From: a virus
Length of the DNA: 33,069 nt
Strand: one strand, 5' to 3'
Virus record (IMG/VR): IMGVR_UViG_3300045116_000113
Coordinates: 1-33,069 of that record
The translations under genes and the position numbers were made by a program. Under the pieces are notes generated by a model. The model was not told the DNA's origin. It searched no databases and worked only from the letters and a program-made list of their open reading frames with translations. Positions 7,204 through 14,689 of the stretch are shown piece by piece. Every line of letters begins with the position of its first letter. The first letter of the stretch is position 1.

Positions 7204-8304
7204 ATGGACGTGATGGTGAACCGTGATGACCTGATTCGTGAACTAGAGGTCGTTGACCGCGCCGTGGCGCGCAAGGTGACGATCCCCGTGCTGGCGAACG
7301 TCTTGGTGGCGGCAGAGACCAACGGGACCGTGATGACCGCCGCGACGGACCTTGACCTCAGCATCCGCTCATGGTGGCGCGGGCGCGTCTCCATCGCCGG
7401 GACTAGGACGATTCCGGCGCGCAAGCTCGGAGACGTCGTCAAGACGCTGCCGACCGGTGCGGATGTGCGGCTCGCGTCACCGCTCGAATCGAGCGTGGAG
7501 ATTACGTCAGCAGGCGTCCGCGTGTCGCTACAGACACTTCCGGCGCAGGACTATCCGCTGCTCCCGGCAACGCCGGAAACGGCGCCATTCATCATGGCTC
7601 GGGACCGGTTGAAGGAGACGCTGCAGCGCGTTCGGTTCGTGATCCCACGTGGCGAGGCTGATAAGCGGTTCTATCTCGCCGGTGCGCTCCTTGAGGTCGC
7701 GGACGGCCGCGCGCGCGTCGTCGCGACCGACGGACACCGCCTCGCGCTCGTAGAGATGGCAGCGCAGGGGCAAGAGCAGCTGCGTGAGATCATCGCCGGG
7801 AGCGCGGTTGAGGCGCTGCCGTCGGTCATCGACTACGGTGACGGGAACGACGTCGCGGTACGTGTCGGAGAGAGCCACGTATTCTTCGATACGCCGCAGC
7901 GGACACTGATCGCGCGCCGCTCGTCTGGAGAGTTCCCGAAGTACGTCCGCATCATCCCGGCGGACCGTGAAGAGCGGCTTATCGTGTCGCGCGCTGACCT
8001 CGCGGACTGTGCCCGGCGCGTGCTCGTCGTTGGTGACCAGCAGAAGGCTATCTTCATCGCATCACACGCCCAGCTGGAGGTGTCGGCGGCCGGACAGGAT
8101 GGCGTGCTGATAGAGAAGCTGGCGGCGCAGTACGGCGGCGTAGAGATGAAGATCGCGCTCAACGCGTCGTACGTGGCGGAGTTCCTTGACGCGGCCGGGA
8201 CCGAGCAGGTATCATTCGAGACGGCTGGGCCGGATGCGCCGATGCAGTGGCGGGCGGTCGGTGATGAGTCATACCGCTACGTGTTGATGCCGATGCGGCT
8301 ATAG
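7204..8304 (+). CDS. dnaN: DNA polymerase III beta subunit (sliding clamp)
   Basis: DnaN is the ring that tethers replicative polymerase to DNA. The 366-residue length is that of a bacterial clamp. Diagnostic blocks are KVTIPVLANVLV near residue 27, TDLDLSIR near 52, QDYPLLP near 122, VVATDGHRLALVEM near 180, RRSSGEFPKYVRIIP, and the C-terminal YRYVLMPMRL in place of the usual VVMPMRL. The ATG at 7204 follows ataggaggatcgtgc. No polymerase was seen in this window, so the clamp probably works with a host or distantly encoded polymerase. A phage-encoded clamp is uncommon but known. Confidence 0.95.
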   Translation: MDVMVNRDDLIRELEVVDRAVARKVTIPVLANVLVAAETNGTVMTAATDLDLSIRSWWRGRVSIAGTRTIPARKLGDVVKTLPTGADVRLASPLESSVEITSAGVRVSLQTLPAQDYPLLPATPETAPFIMARDRLKETLQRVRFVIPRGEADKRFYLAGALLEVADGRARVVATDGHRLALVEMAAQGQEQLREIIAGSAVEALPSVIDYGDGNDVAVRVGESHVFFDTPQRTLIARRSSGEFPKYVRIIPADREERLIVSRADLADCARRVLVVGDQQKAIFIASHAQLEVSAAGQDGVLIEKLAAQYGGVEMKIALNASYVAEFLDAAGTEQVSFETAGPDAPMQWRAVGDESYRYVLMPMRL

Positions 8305-8313
8305 GAGGCAGTG

Positions 8314-8601
8314 ATGTACGATCCTGGACCGTGGCGGCGCGGGCAGAGGGATGACAACCGTGACGTCGTTGAGACGCACGATGGGAAGGTGATCGCGTTA
8401 GTCGTCGATGCTGATCGGAACGGGGCGCTGCTCGCGGCAGCGCCGGACTTGCTGTCGGCGCTGAATGAAGCGTGCGGCTACATCAAGGACACGCGCGACC
8501 AGATCGAGTCGTTCGGGAAGGCGGTCGAGTTGCCGCCGCCGGACGTGGAACCGGCCGCGCTGGAGCGGCTCATGCGTCGGGCCGAGGGGTTGCCCGGATG
8601 A
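8314..8601 (+). CDS. Small conserved phage protein (AAPDLL type)
   Basis: This 95-residue protein reads VDADRNGALLAAAPDLLSALNEACGYI in its middle. The N-x-x-L-L-A-A-A-P-D-L-L signature recurs in many short uncharacterised phage proteins. The ATG at 8314 is preferred over the GTG at 8311 because AGGAGG (8303-8308) then has a normal spacing of 5. It overlaps the next gene by ATGA. No function is known. Confidence 0.65.
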   Translation: MYDPGPWRRGQRDDNRDVVETHDGKVIALVVDADRNGALLAAAPDLLSALNEACGYIKDTRDQIESFGKAVELPPPDVEPAALERLMRRAEGLPG

Positions 8602-9263
8602 CGTACTACCGCGACGGCGCCGTGGACCCGCAGTTCGCGAAGCTGATGCTGACGCTGGCCGAGGCGCTCGGCGCGAAGCTGACCGAGTCGCGGATCCGCA
8701 TCTACGCGCGGTTGCTCGGAGACGTTCCGTATGAGCAGCTGCGCGTGGCGTTCACGCGGGCCGCGAACGAGGAAGAGTCTGGGTTCTTGCCGACGGTCGG
8801 GAAGCTGCGGCGTTATATATCGCCGAGCGAAGACGACGCCGTAGTGCTAGCGTGGACGGCGCTGGCCGGGGCTGCTGAGACCGTCGGCGCGTGGCAGAGC
8901 ATCGAGGTCGAAGACGGCGCGGCAGCTGAGGCGTTGCTCGCCGCGTTCGGTAGCTGGCAGGCATACTGCGAGACGGAGCACGGCCCGGCGCTCGCGCTCA
9001 AGCGGCAGGAGTTCTTCGCCGCCTATCGGCAGGCCGTGCGTACTGGGGCCGGGCGGCGGCCGTGGAAGCGGCTGCCCGGCGCGAGCGAGGCCAGCGGGCA
9101 GGCACACGCAGCGGGCGGAAGGCATACGTGGGCGGCACGGTTAACGGCGCACGGGTTAGTGGAGGCCGTGCGCGACACGCCGCGCTTGAGTGGAGGAGGA
9201 ACCGATGGACGGGCTGCGCTTCCCGAAGGGCGAGACACGCAAGGCAGAGAAGGCGCGGAATGA
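8598..9263 (+). CDS. Probable phage replication accessory protein
   Basis: The 221-residue product begins with DPQFAKLMLTLAEALGAKLTESRIRIYARLLGDVPYEQLRVAFTRA, then SGFLPTVGKLRRYI. This arrangement (a helical bundle followed by FLPTVGKLR) resembles phage and prophage proteins sometimes annotated as replication accessory or helicase-loader-like. Helical sequence with WQAYCETE follows, then a disordered Gly/Ala/His-rich tail. It lies downstream of the clamp gene. The C-terminal 59 bases overlap the HNH gene. A loader role for the DnaB at 16904 is inference only. Confidence 0.6.
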   Translation: MTYYRDGAVDPQFAKLMLTLAEALGAKLTESRIRIYARLLGDVPYEQLRVAFTRAANEEESGFLPTVGKLRRYISPSEDDAVVLAWTALAGAAETVGAWQSIEVEDGAAAEALLAAFGSWQAYCETEHGPALALKRQEFFAAYRQAVRTGAGRRPWKRLPGASEASGQAHAAGGRHTWAARLTAHGLVEAVRDTPRLSGGGTDGRAALPEGRDTQGREGAE

Positions 9264-9591
9264 TCGCGCCGAAGCGATGCAGAAGCGTGCCGTGCGCCGG
9301 ATGGTTGCGGGGCGCGACGGGTACTGTCGCCTTGCGCGCGTGGTTCGGCGTGACTTGGGTGATGAACGCGAGGTTGCGGCGCTGTGTGGCGGCCCGTCCG
9401 AGTGGGCGCACCTAGAAGACCGGCGACGGTCGCGGACGGTGGGCGAGGCGCCGGAAGCGCGACACACGACGGCAGGAACGGCGATGCTGTGCCGGGACCA
9501 CCACCAGCTCTATGACCGGCACCGTATTCAGATCACGATGCTCTCCCGGTACGGCGCTGACGGGCCGATGCGGTTTAGGGAGGGACGCTGA
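9205..9591 (+). CDS. HNH-like endonuclease or zinc-binding nuclease
   Basis: The ATG at 9205 follows GGAGGAGG, giving 128 residues. Candidate zinc and active-site elements are DGYCRLA, LCGGPSEWAHLEDRRRS and AMLCRDHHQLYDRH. The layout C...C...H...C..HH resembles HNH nucleases in which AHL...R is followed by LCxxHHxxYD. HNH enzymes of this size act in phage packaging or as homing or DNA-processing nucleases. It overlaps the preceding gene by 59 bases and the following gene by one. The classical second His-Asn pair is not exact, so activity is uncertain. Confidence 0.65.
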   Translation: MDGLRFPKGETRKAEKARNDRAEAMQKRAVRRMVAGRDGYCRLARVVRRDLGDEREVAALCGGPSEWAHLEDRRRSRTVGEAPEARHTTAGTAMLCRDHHQLYDRHRIQITMLSRYGADGPMRFREGR

Positions 9592-10262
9592 TGGCGAAGC
9601 GGAAGGTGCGCAACATCCGGCGCGCGGAACCGGAGACGGAGAAGCCGCCCGGAAAACTCCGGGCCGGAGCGACGGCGCTAGCCGTCGTCAGGGAACCGGG
9701 CATCGTCGTGCCGTTCGCGCCGGGGTTTCGACTCAGTGTGAACGGGCTGGTCGTAGACGGGACGCCGTCGCTGGAGGAGTCGGACGCGGCCGGGACGGTG
9801 CTCGTTGTCGCGGAGCGGTCTTCCGGATTCGCTATCGGTGACTTCGTGAACTACGTTGAGGCGCGGTTCGGTGAGGAGGCGTCGCAGATCATCGACGAGA
9901 GCCACGGCTGGTCGCTGCAGACGGTTAAGGTCTACGCATGGCTGGCGCGGGCCGTGACGCCGGACGTGCGGCGGATGGACCGGCTCGGCGTCCGCCACCA
10001 CATGCTCGTGGCTGAGAAGCCGCCAGGCATACAGCGTGAGTGGCTGAACCGCGCCGCCGATGCTGCTGACGGCCCGTGGACGGTGGCGCGGATGGGGGCG
10101 GAGATGAAAGCCGGAGGCGTTCTGGTAGAGACGGCGTGGTGGGTGATCGTGGCAACGGCCGGAGCCGACGAGCAGGCGAAGCTGATCGCGCGGATGCAAG
10201 CTGAGGGGTTGTCGGCCAAGCCCCTCGTGCGCCGGAAGCGGCGCGGGAAGGAGACGAGATGA
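9591..10262 (+). CDS. Putative DNA-binding phage protein (ParB/HTH-like helical core)
   Basis: The 223-residue protein has a basic N-terminus. A core follows that reads FAIGDFVNYVEARFGEEASQIID, TVKVYAWLARAVTPDVRRM, LGVRHHMLVAEKPPGIQREWLNRAAD and GPWTVARMGAEMKAGG. This order (W/F-x-x-GD..NY.E..YG, S..T..N..WVAR, S..HH..VA, WSV..LR) matches a helical HTH-type core seen in uncharacterised phage and plasmid proteins. The C-terminus is basic (KPLVRRKRRGKETR). It is likely nucleic-acid binding; the target is unknown. The stop overlaps the next start (ATGA). Confidence 0.6.
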   Translation: MAKRKVRNIRRAEPETEKPPGKLRAGATALAVVREPGIVVPFAPGFRLSVNGLVVDGTPSLEESDAAGTVLVVAERSSGFAIGDFVNYVEARFGEEASQIIDESHGWSLQTVKVYAWLARAVTPDVRRMDRLGVRHHMLVAEKPPGIQREWLNRAADAADGPWTVARMGAEMKAGGVLVETAWWVIVATAGADEQAKLIARMQAEGLSAKPLVRRKRRGKETR

Positions 10263-10726
10263 GTAAGCTAGCACAGTCGGTGCAGAAGGCGGTCGATGAG
10301 CTGGGGATCGATCCGAACATGGGCGTAACGGATGTAGGGGGTGCGGGGATGATGAAGACACCGGAGCAGAAGGCGAAGCATGCAGCGCGTGAGCGCGCGA
10401 GACGGGCGGCGGCGAAGCTGGTGGCGCGGCCGAAGAACGAGGCGAAGCCGCTCGGAGTGAAGTCGGCGGTGAAGGTGGTGGACGAAGCGGCGACGAAGCG
10501 AAGGCGCGGCGCGTATCCGACGGGCGCAGAGAAACCGAAGAACGTTCGGACCGGCCTCCGTGATCGGCCGAAGAATAAGAGGCTTGCTATTACCCGCGCC
10601 GGTGCGCGCGACGTGACGTTCAAGGCGCTGGCGGCGCTCGTGGCTGGAGGTAACCTGACCGAGAACGAGCGGTTCGAGGCCGACCGGATGATCGCGCGGC
10701 TGCGCGCGCGTGGAGTGGCTGGTTAA
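10259..10726 (+). CDS. Basic hypothetical protein
   Basis: This 155-residue protein is very rich in Lys, Arg and Ala and is probably largely disordered in the middle (ARERARRAAAKLV, ATKRRRGAYPTGAEKPKNVR). The C-terminal 50 residues look ordered: VTFKALAALVAGGNLTENERFEADRMIARL. The charge suggests nucleic-acid binding. The start uses an ATGA overlap with the preceding gene. No family was recognised. Confidence 0.55.
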   Translation: MSKLAQSVQKAVDELGIDPNMGVTDVGGAGMMKTPEQKAKHAARERARRAAAKLVARPKNEAKPLGVKSAVKVVDEAATKRRRGAYPTGAEKPKNVRTGLRDRPKNKRLAITRAGARDVTFKALAALVAGGNLTENERFEADRMIARLRARGVAG

Positions 10727-10742
10727 GACGTGGAGTCGGACG

Positions 10743-10952
10743 ATGGCGAATGACCACAAGCAACTTCGGAAGGCGTACCCGAAGGATCAGCTGTTGATGG
10801 ACGGCGTTTTCGACGATGAGACGCTACGGAAGATCCATGAAGCGCAGAGCGGCGACCACTTCGAGGCCGTTGACCTTGATATCGAAACGGAATATTGCTG
10901 CCCGTCATGCGGATATGAATGGAGCGGCAATCCGAAGCCGGGAAGGTCATGA
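10743..10952 (+). CDS. Small acidic protein with a CPSC knuckle
   Basis: This 69-residue protein ends with YCCPSCGYEWSGNPKPG, half of a zinc ribbon, which could bind metal as a dimer. The N-terminus is MANDHKQLRKAY. Its stop overlaps the start of the cytosine methyltransferase, so it may be translationally coupled to the modification cassette. The ribosome binding site is weak (gtggagtcgg). Function is unknown. Confidence 0.55.
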   Translation: MANDHKQLRKAYPKDQLLMDGVFDDETLRKIHEAQSGDHFEAVDLDIETEYCCPSCGYEWSGNPKPGRS

Positions 10953-12652
10953 CGATGGTGAAGAAGAAGCCGACCGCGCAACCGGTGTTCGCCTTCGACG
11001 TGGGATCCGATGTGGTTGATGCTGAACTGGCCGGACACGGCGTCCGGCCGGTCGCAGCCGTTGAGGTTAGCGACGTGAAGATACCTGAAGTCGAGATCCG
11101 GCGTGGCGTCGTCGACCAGTCTCAGTGGTTCGCTGGGACGAGGCCAAGCTCAGGCGCGCGGAGGAAGACGATTGATGCGTCCCAACCGGCGCCGACGGTA
11201 ATGGCGGGAGGCTTGGATTCAGTTAACACGGGGCAGTACCATGTCGCTGTTGATGACGATGAGGCCGTGTTAGATCCGGATAAGCCGCGCTACCGCATCC
11301 CGTTGATGACGGAGATCGCGGCGTGGGAGAAGAACGGCCTCGTCGTCGTGTCGACGTTTTCTGGCTGCGGTGGGTCGTGCCTCGGGTTCAAGATGGCTGG
11401 CTATCACGTGCTGTGGGCGAACGAGTTCATCCCGGCAGCGCAGGAGACGTACCGCGCGAACCACCCGGAGACGCACCTGTCGACCGAGGACATTCGGCAG
11501 GTCACGGGAGAGAAGATCCGCGCTGTCATTGGGAACGTTGAAGTGGATGTCTTCGAGGGTAGCCCGCCGTGCGCTTCGTTCAGCACGGCTGGGAAGACGT
11601 CGAAGGGCTGGGGCAAGGAACGTAAGTACTCGGATACCAAGCAGCGGACTGATGACCTGTTCGAGCAGTACGTGCGGCTCGTCGACGAGCTACGCCCACG
11701 GGCGTTCGTCGCGGAAAACGTCGCTGGCATGGTTAAGGGCGTGTCGAAGGGCTACTTCAAGCGGTACCTGATGATGTTCCGCGACCTACCCTATAACGTT
11801 GAGGCGCGCGTGCTTGACGCGCAGTGGCTCGGCGTCCCACAGCGACGGAAGCGGCTGATCTTCGTCGGCGTTCGGAAGGACGTTGGGCGTCCAGCGTGGC
11901 CGACGAAGCTGCCCTATCGCTATTCGGTCCGTGAAGCGATTCCTTGGATACGTGACGCTAGGTCGGGGGCGTACGGACCAGCTGATTATTCGACGATAGC
12001 AAACGCGAATCTTAGCGCTGACCGTCCGTGTCCGACCGTCATGACGAACGGTAGTAAGGAGCGACTCTATAGACATGAGGTCGTTGTTGACGGCCTGACT
12101 TGTCAGTCTAGTGGGGAGGATGGATCTACTACGTCTGGAAAGATGGTGGAGATCGGTATGGGGGCGTCTGAGGACTGCTGTGGGTGTGTCGAAAATGATG
12201 AGCGCGTGGTCGGCATCGAGCACCAGTCTGGTTACGACCGAAAACGCGGGAAGGTCCAAGACGTTGATGACCCGAGTGAGACTATCGTCTCAGGCCGCCC
12301 GGTCGTCGTGTTGGTGGAGCGGGAAAGCGCCCTCGGCAACGCCGTCGGGCGTGAGTGGGACAAGCTGGACGTCGGCGGGCAGAGTGATAAGTACCTGAAC
12401 CTGATCCGGCCTGATGCTGACCAGCCGTGCCCGACCGTGACGCAGCTCGGCGGGACGTCGGCCGCGTCGGTAACGCACCCCTATGAGCGGCGTAAGTTTT
12501 CCATCGCGGAGCTGCGCCGGATCTGCGGCTTCCCTGACGACTTCATCCTGACTGGCACGTACTCACAGCAGTGGGAACGCCTCGGACGCGCGGTGCCTCC
12601 ACCGATGATGCGTGCTATCGCCGAGGCGCTAGAAGGAGTGCTGAAGCCTTGA
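10949..12652 (+). CDS. C5-cytosine DNA methyltransferase, candidate carboxymethyltransferase
   Basis: The 567-residue enzyme has the C5-methyltransferase motifs in order: I STFSGCGGS near 135-143, IV EGSPPCASF with catalytic Cys208, VI AENVAGM with Glu256, VIII VPQRRKRLIFVGVR, and X LGRAVPPPMM near 545-554. Motif X is normally GNA/S; here Asn is replaced by Arg547. In the engineered CpG enzyme M.MpeI, changing this Asn to Lys or Arg is reported, as I recall, to allow use of carboxy-SAM. Genes for carboxy-SAM synthesis follow immediately. The protein is longer than usual, with about 130 residues before motif I and four PTV/TIV-type segments. The middle (about 11930-12260) is visibly less GC-rich, perhaps an exchanged target-recognition domain. 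The alternative is a normal 5-methylcytosine enzyme. Confidence 0.93.
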   Translation: MTMVKKKPTAQPVFAFDVGSDVVDAELAGHGVRPVAAVEVSDVKIPEVEIRRGVVDQSQWFAGTRPSSGARRKTIDASQPAPTVMAGGLDSVNTGQYHVAVDDDEAVLDPDKPRYRIPLMTEIAAWEKNGLVVVSTFSGCGGSCLGFKMAGYHVLWANEFIPAAQETYRANHPETHLSTEDIRQVTGEKIRAVIGNVEVDVFEGSPPCASFSTAGKTSKGWGKERKYSDTKQRTDDLFEQYVRLVDELRPRAFVAENVAGMVKGVSKGYFKRYLMMFRDLPYNVEARVLDAQWLGVPQRRKRLIFVGVRKDVGRPAWPTKLPYRYSVREAIPWIRDARSGAYGPADYSTIANANLSADRPCPTVMTNGSKERLYRHEVVVDGLTCQSSGEDGSTTSGKMVEIGMGASEDCCGCVENDERVVGIEHQSGYDRKRGKVQDVDDPSETIVSGRPVVVLVERESALGNAVGREWDKLDVGGQSDKYLNLIRPDADQPCPTVTQLGGTSAASVTHPYERRKFSIAELRRICGFPDDFILTGTYSQQWERLGRAVPPPMMRAIAEALEGVLKP

Positions 12653-12678
12653 ATGCTTCGAGGAGGTATATAAGGCCG

Positions 12679-13131
12679 TTGATTATCGGAGAGGCTCCCT
12701 CGCGTGTCGGCGATCCGCGTCGGCCGATTACGGGTCGCTGCGGGGAGAAGTTGGCGATGATTAGCTGTCTTTCTGGTAGGGCGTTCGCGCGGGTGTTCGC
12801 GCGGGCGAACGTCCTTGAGGTGTGGCCTGGGCCGAGTGGGAGGAAGGGCGCGGCGTTTCCACTGGCGCTCGCGCGCGCGCAGGCTGTGCGCCTACGTCGG
12901 AGGTTCTACCGAGGGCGTGTCGTGTTGCTACTTGGTCATCGTGTGGCTGCGGCGTTCGGCGTGCGCGCGTCCTACCTAACGCGCGTGGTCGTCGGTGGGG
13001 CGGACGTCTTCGTGCTGCCGCACCCGTCCGGCGTTAACCGGTGGTATAACGACGCCGCGAACGTGGCGCGGCTCGGGCGGCTCCTGCGTGGATTCGTGGC
13101 TCATGAGAAGGAGATAGGCGATGGTGAATGA
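12679..13131 (+). CDS. Uracil-DNA-glycosylase-superfamily protein
   Basis: The readable core begins LIIGEAPSRVGDP with PITGRCGEKLA, and near the C-terminus has FVLPHPSGVNRWYND. These correspond to the GEAPG motif and HPS motif of the UDG superfamily (family 4/5 style). The protein is short, 150 residues from TTG 12679 (AGGAGG 13 bases upstream); TTG 12649 is the alternative start. GEAP is followed by S rather than G, so the base recognised may differ from uracil. It lies between the cytosine methyltransferase and CmoA genes. It could police or process modified or deaminated cytosine, or it may have lost glycosylase activity. Confidence 0.7.
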   Translation: MIIGEAPSRVGDPRRPITGRCGEKLAMISCLSGRAFARVFARANVLEVWPGPSGRKGAAFPLALARAQAVRLRRRFYRGRVVLLLGHRVAAAFGVRASYLTRVVVGGADVFVLPHPSGVNRWYNDAANVARLGRLLRGFVAHEKEIGDGE

Positions 13132-13849
13132 GGGCGACGCGGTGGTGGATAGGACGATGCCGACGGGGCCGTGGAAGTTCGATCCGGAGGTGACGGCGGT
13201 CTTCGACGACATGCTTGAGCGGTCGATCCCGCAGTACGACGTTATGCGGAGGGCGATCTTTGATACCGGCCGCGCGTTCGTCACGTCGAAGACGGACGTG
13301 GTAGACCTCGGCTGCTCGCGCGGCGGCGCGCTGGCCGACTTCGTGAAGCACTTCGGAGCGCACAATCGGTTCATCGGTGTCGACGTGAGTGAGCCGATGC
13401 TGGCGGCGTCGCGGGAGCGGTTCAAGCACTACATTGATGCTGGCCTCGCGGATATCCTCAACCTGGACTTACGCGTGGCCTATCCTCCGGTGAAGGCGTC
13501 GTTGACGCTCGCAGTCTTCGCGCTCCAGTTCATTCCAATCGAGCATCGCCAGCGGGTCGTGCAGGAGATGTATGACCACACCGTGGACGGTGGCGCCGTC
13601 ATCGTCGCGGAGAAGGTGCTCGGCGCAACGGCGCGGATCGACCGGACACTCGTTGCGAACTATCACGCGATGAAGCAGGAGCACGGCTATTCGCAGGAGG
13701 CCATCGAGCGCAAGCGCCTGTCACTTGAGGGCGTGCTCGTCCCGGTGACGGCCGCGTGGAACGTTGAACTGCTGCACCAGGCAGGGTTCCGGCAGGTGGA
13801 CTGCTTCTGGGCGTGGATGAACTTCAGGGCGTTCGTGGCGATCCGCTAG
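13121..13849 (+). CDS. cmoA: CmoA, carboxy-S-adenosyl-L-methionine synthase
   Basis: CmoA converts SAM and prephenate to carboxy-SAM, releasing phenylpyruvate and CO2-derived water chemistry products. This 242-residue protein (E. coli CmoA is 247) aligns with it nearly end to end from memory: GPWKFDPEVTAVFDDMLERS, DLGCSRGGAL, LQFIPIEHRQ, GGAVIVAEK, HGYSQEAIERKRLSLEGVL and LHQAGF. Lys198-Arg199 fall at the same numbers as in E. coli, where Arg199 contacts the extra carboxylate as I recall. In bacteria the product is used by CmoB for tRNA cmo5U34; no CmoB is encoded here. The start follows aaggagatag and overlaps the UDG-like gene by 11 bases. A plain methyltransferase is the alternative but fits worse. 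Confidence 0.88.
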   Translation: MVNEGDAVVDRTMPTGPWKFDPEVTAVFDDMLERSIPQYDVMRRAIFDTGRAFVTSKTDVVDLGCSRGGALADFVKHFGAHNRFIGVDVSEPMLAASRERFKHYIDAGLADILNLDLRVAYPPVKASLTLAVFALQFIPIEHRQRVVQEMYDHTVDGGAVIVAEKVLGATARIDRTLVANYHAMKQEHGYSQEAIERKRLSLEGVLVPVTAAWNVELLHQAGFRQVDCFWAWMNFRAFVAIR

Positions 13850-13858
13850 GTGGCGATT

Positions 13859-14689
13859 ATGCCGAATCTCTACGCACTCGTAGATGGTCGGCCTAGAACA
13901 GTCGTCGACGTCGCTGGAGTTAAGGTCGGCGGCAACGACGTCGTCGTGATGGCGGGGCCGTGCGCGGTTGAAAGTGAGCGGATGATCTTCGACGTAGCGC
14001 AGGCTGTGGCGCGATCCGGCGCCTGCGTGCTGCGTGGAGGCGCCTTTAAGCCGCGAACGTCGCCGTATTCCTTCCAGGGGCTTGGTGTCGAGGCGCTGCG
14101 GCTCCTTCGCGCCGCAGCAGACGCGAACGGCTTAAAGGTCGTGTCTGAGATCATGGACGTGTCATACCTGCCGGACATGGAACGGTACGTGGACCTGCTC
14201 CAGATCGGCGCACGCAACATGCAGAACTTCTCGATGCTGCGTGAGATCGGCCGGAGGACGCGCCTGCCGGTGCTCTTGAAGCGTGGCATCTCGGCGACGG
14301 TTGATGAGTGGCTCGCGGCGTCTGAATACGTGCTCGCCGGTGGAAACGCCGCGGTGATTCTCTGCGAGCGCGGCGTGCGTGGATTTGAGCCGCGTGAGCG
14401 GAACATGCTCGACGTGACGGCGATCCCTGTCCTTCGTGAGCTGACGCATCTTCCAGTGATCGTCGACCCGAGCCACGCGACCGGCCGCAGGTCGCTCGTG
14501 TCGCCGGTCGCGGCCGCTGCTATCGCGGCTGGAGCGGACGGCCTGCTCGTCGAGGTGCATGATGATCCGACAGTGGCGCTGAGCGACGGTGAGCAGTCGT
14601 TGGATCCTGCGTGCTTTGAGGCGATGATGAATCGCGTGTGGTCTATCGGATCGGTCCTTGGGAGGTCCGTGCATGCGAAGCCTGCGTGA
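13859..14689 (+). CDS. DAHP synthase (AroF/AroG-like, class I beta)
   Basis: The enzyme condenses phosphoenolpyruvate and erythrose 4-phosphate to DAHP, the first step to chorismate. Family blocks are [68 protein letters not shown] and [20 protein letters not shown]. At 276 residues it is a bare catalytic barrel without the ferredoxin-like or fused chorismate mutase regulatory domain, so it may escape feedback control. A GTG at 13850 is an alternative start. It is followed directly by chorismate mutase, the two activities being fused in B. subtilis. Here it most likely boosts prephenate for CmoA. The related KDO8P synthase is less likely because of the neighbour. Confidence 0.9.
   Translation: MPNLYALVDGRPRTVVDVAGVKVGGNDVVVMAGPCAVESERMIFDVAQAVARSGACVLRGGAFKPRTSPYSFQGLGVEALRLLRAAADANGLKVVSEIMDVSYLPDMERYVDLLQIGARNMQNFSMLREIGRRTRLPVLLKRGISATVDEWLAASEYVLAGGNAAVILCERGVRGFEPRERNMLDVTAIPVLRELTHLPVIVDPSHATGRRSLVSPVAAAAIAAGADGLLVEVHDDPTVALSDGEQSLDPACFEAMMNRVWSIGSVLGRSVHAKPA

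Noticed and set aside
13121-13849. Generic class I methyltransferase acting on DNA or a small molecule
   Set aside because: Full-length agreement with CmoA, including the KR pair at 198-199 and the neighbouring prephenate-producing genes, explains the sequence better.
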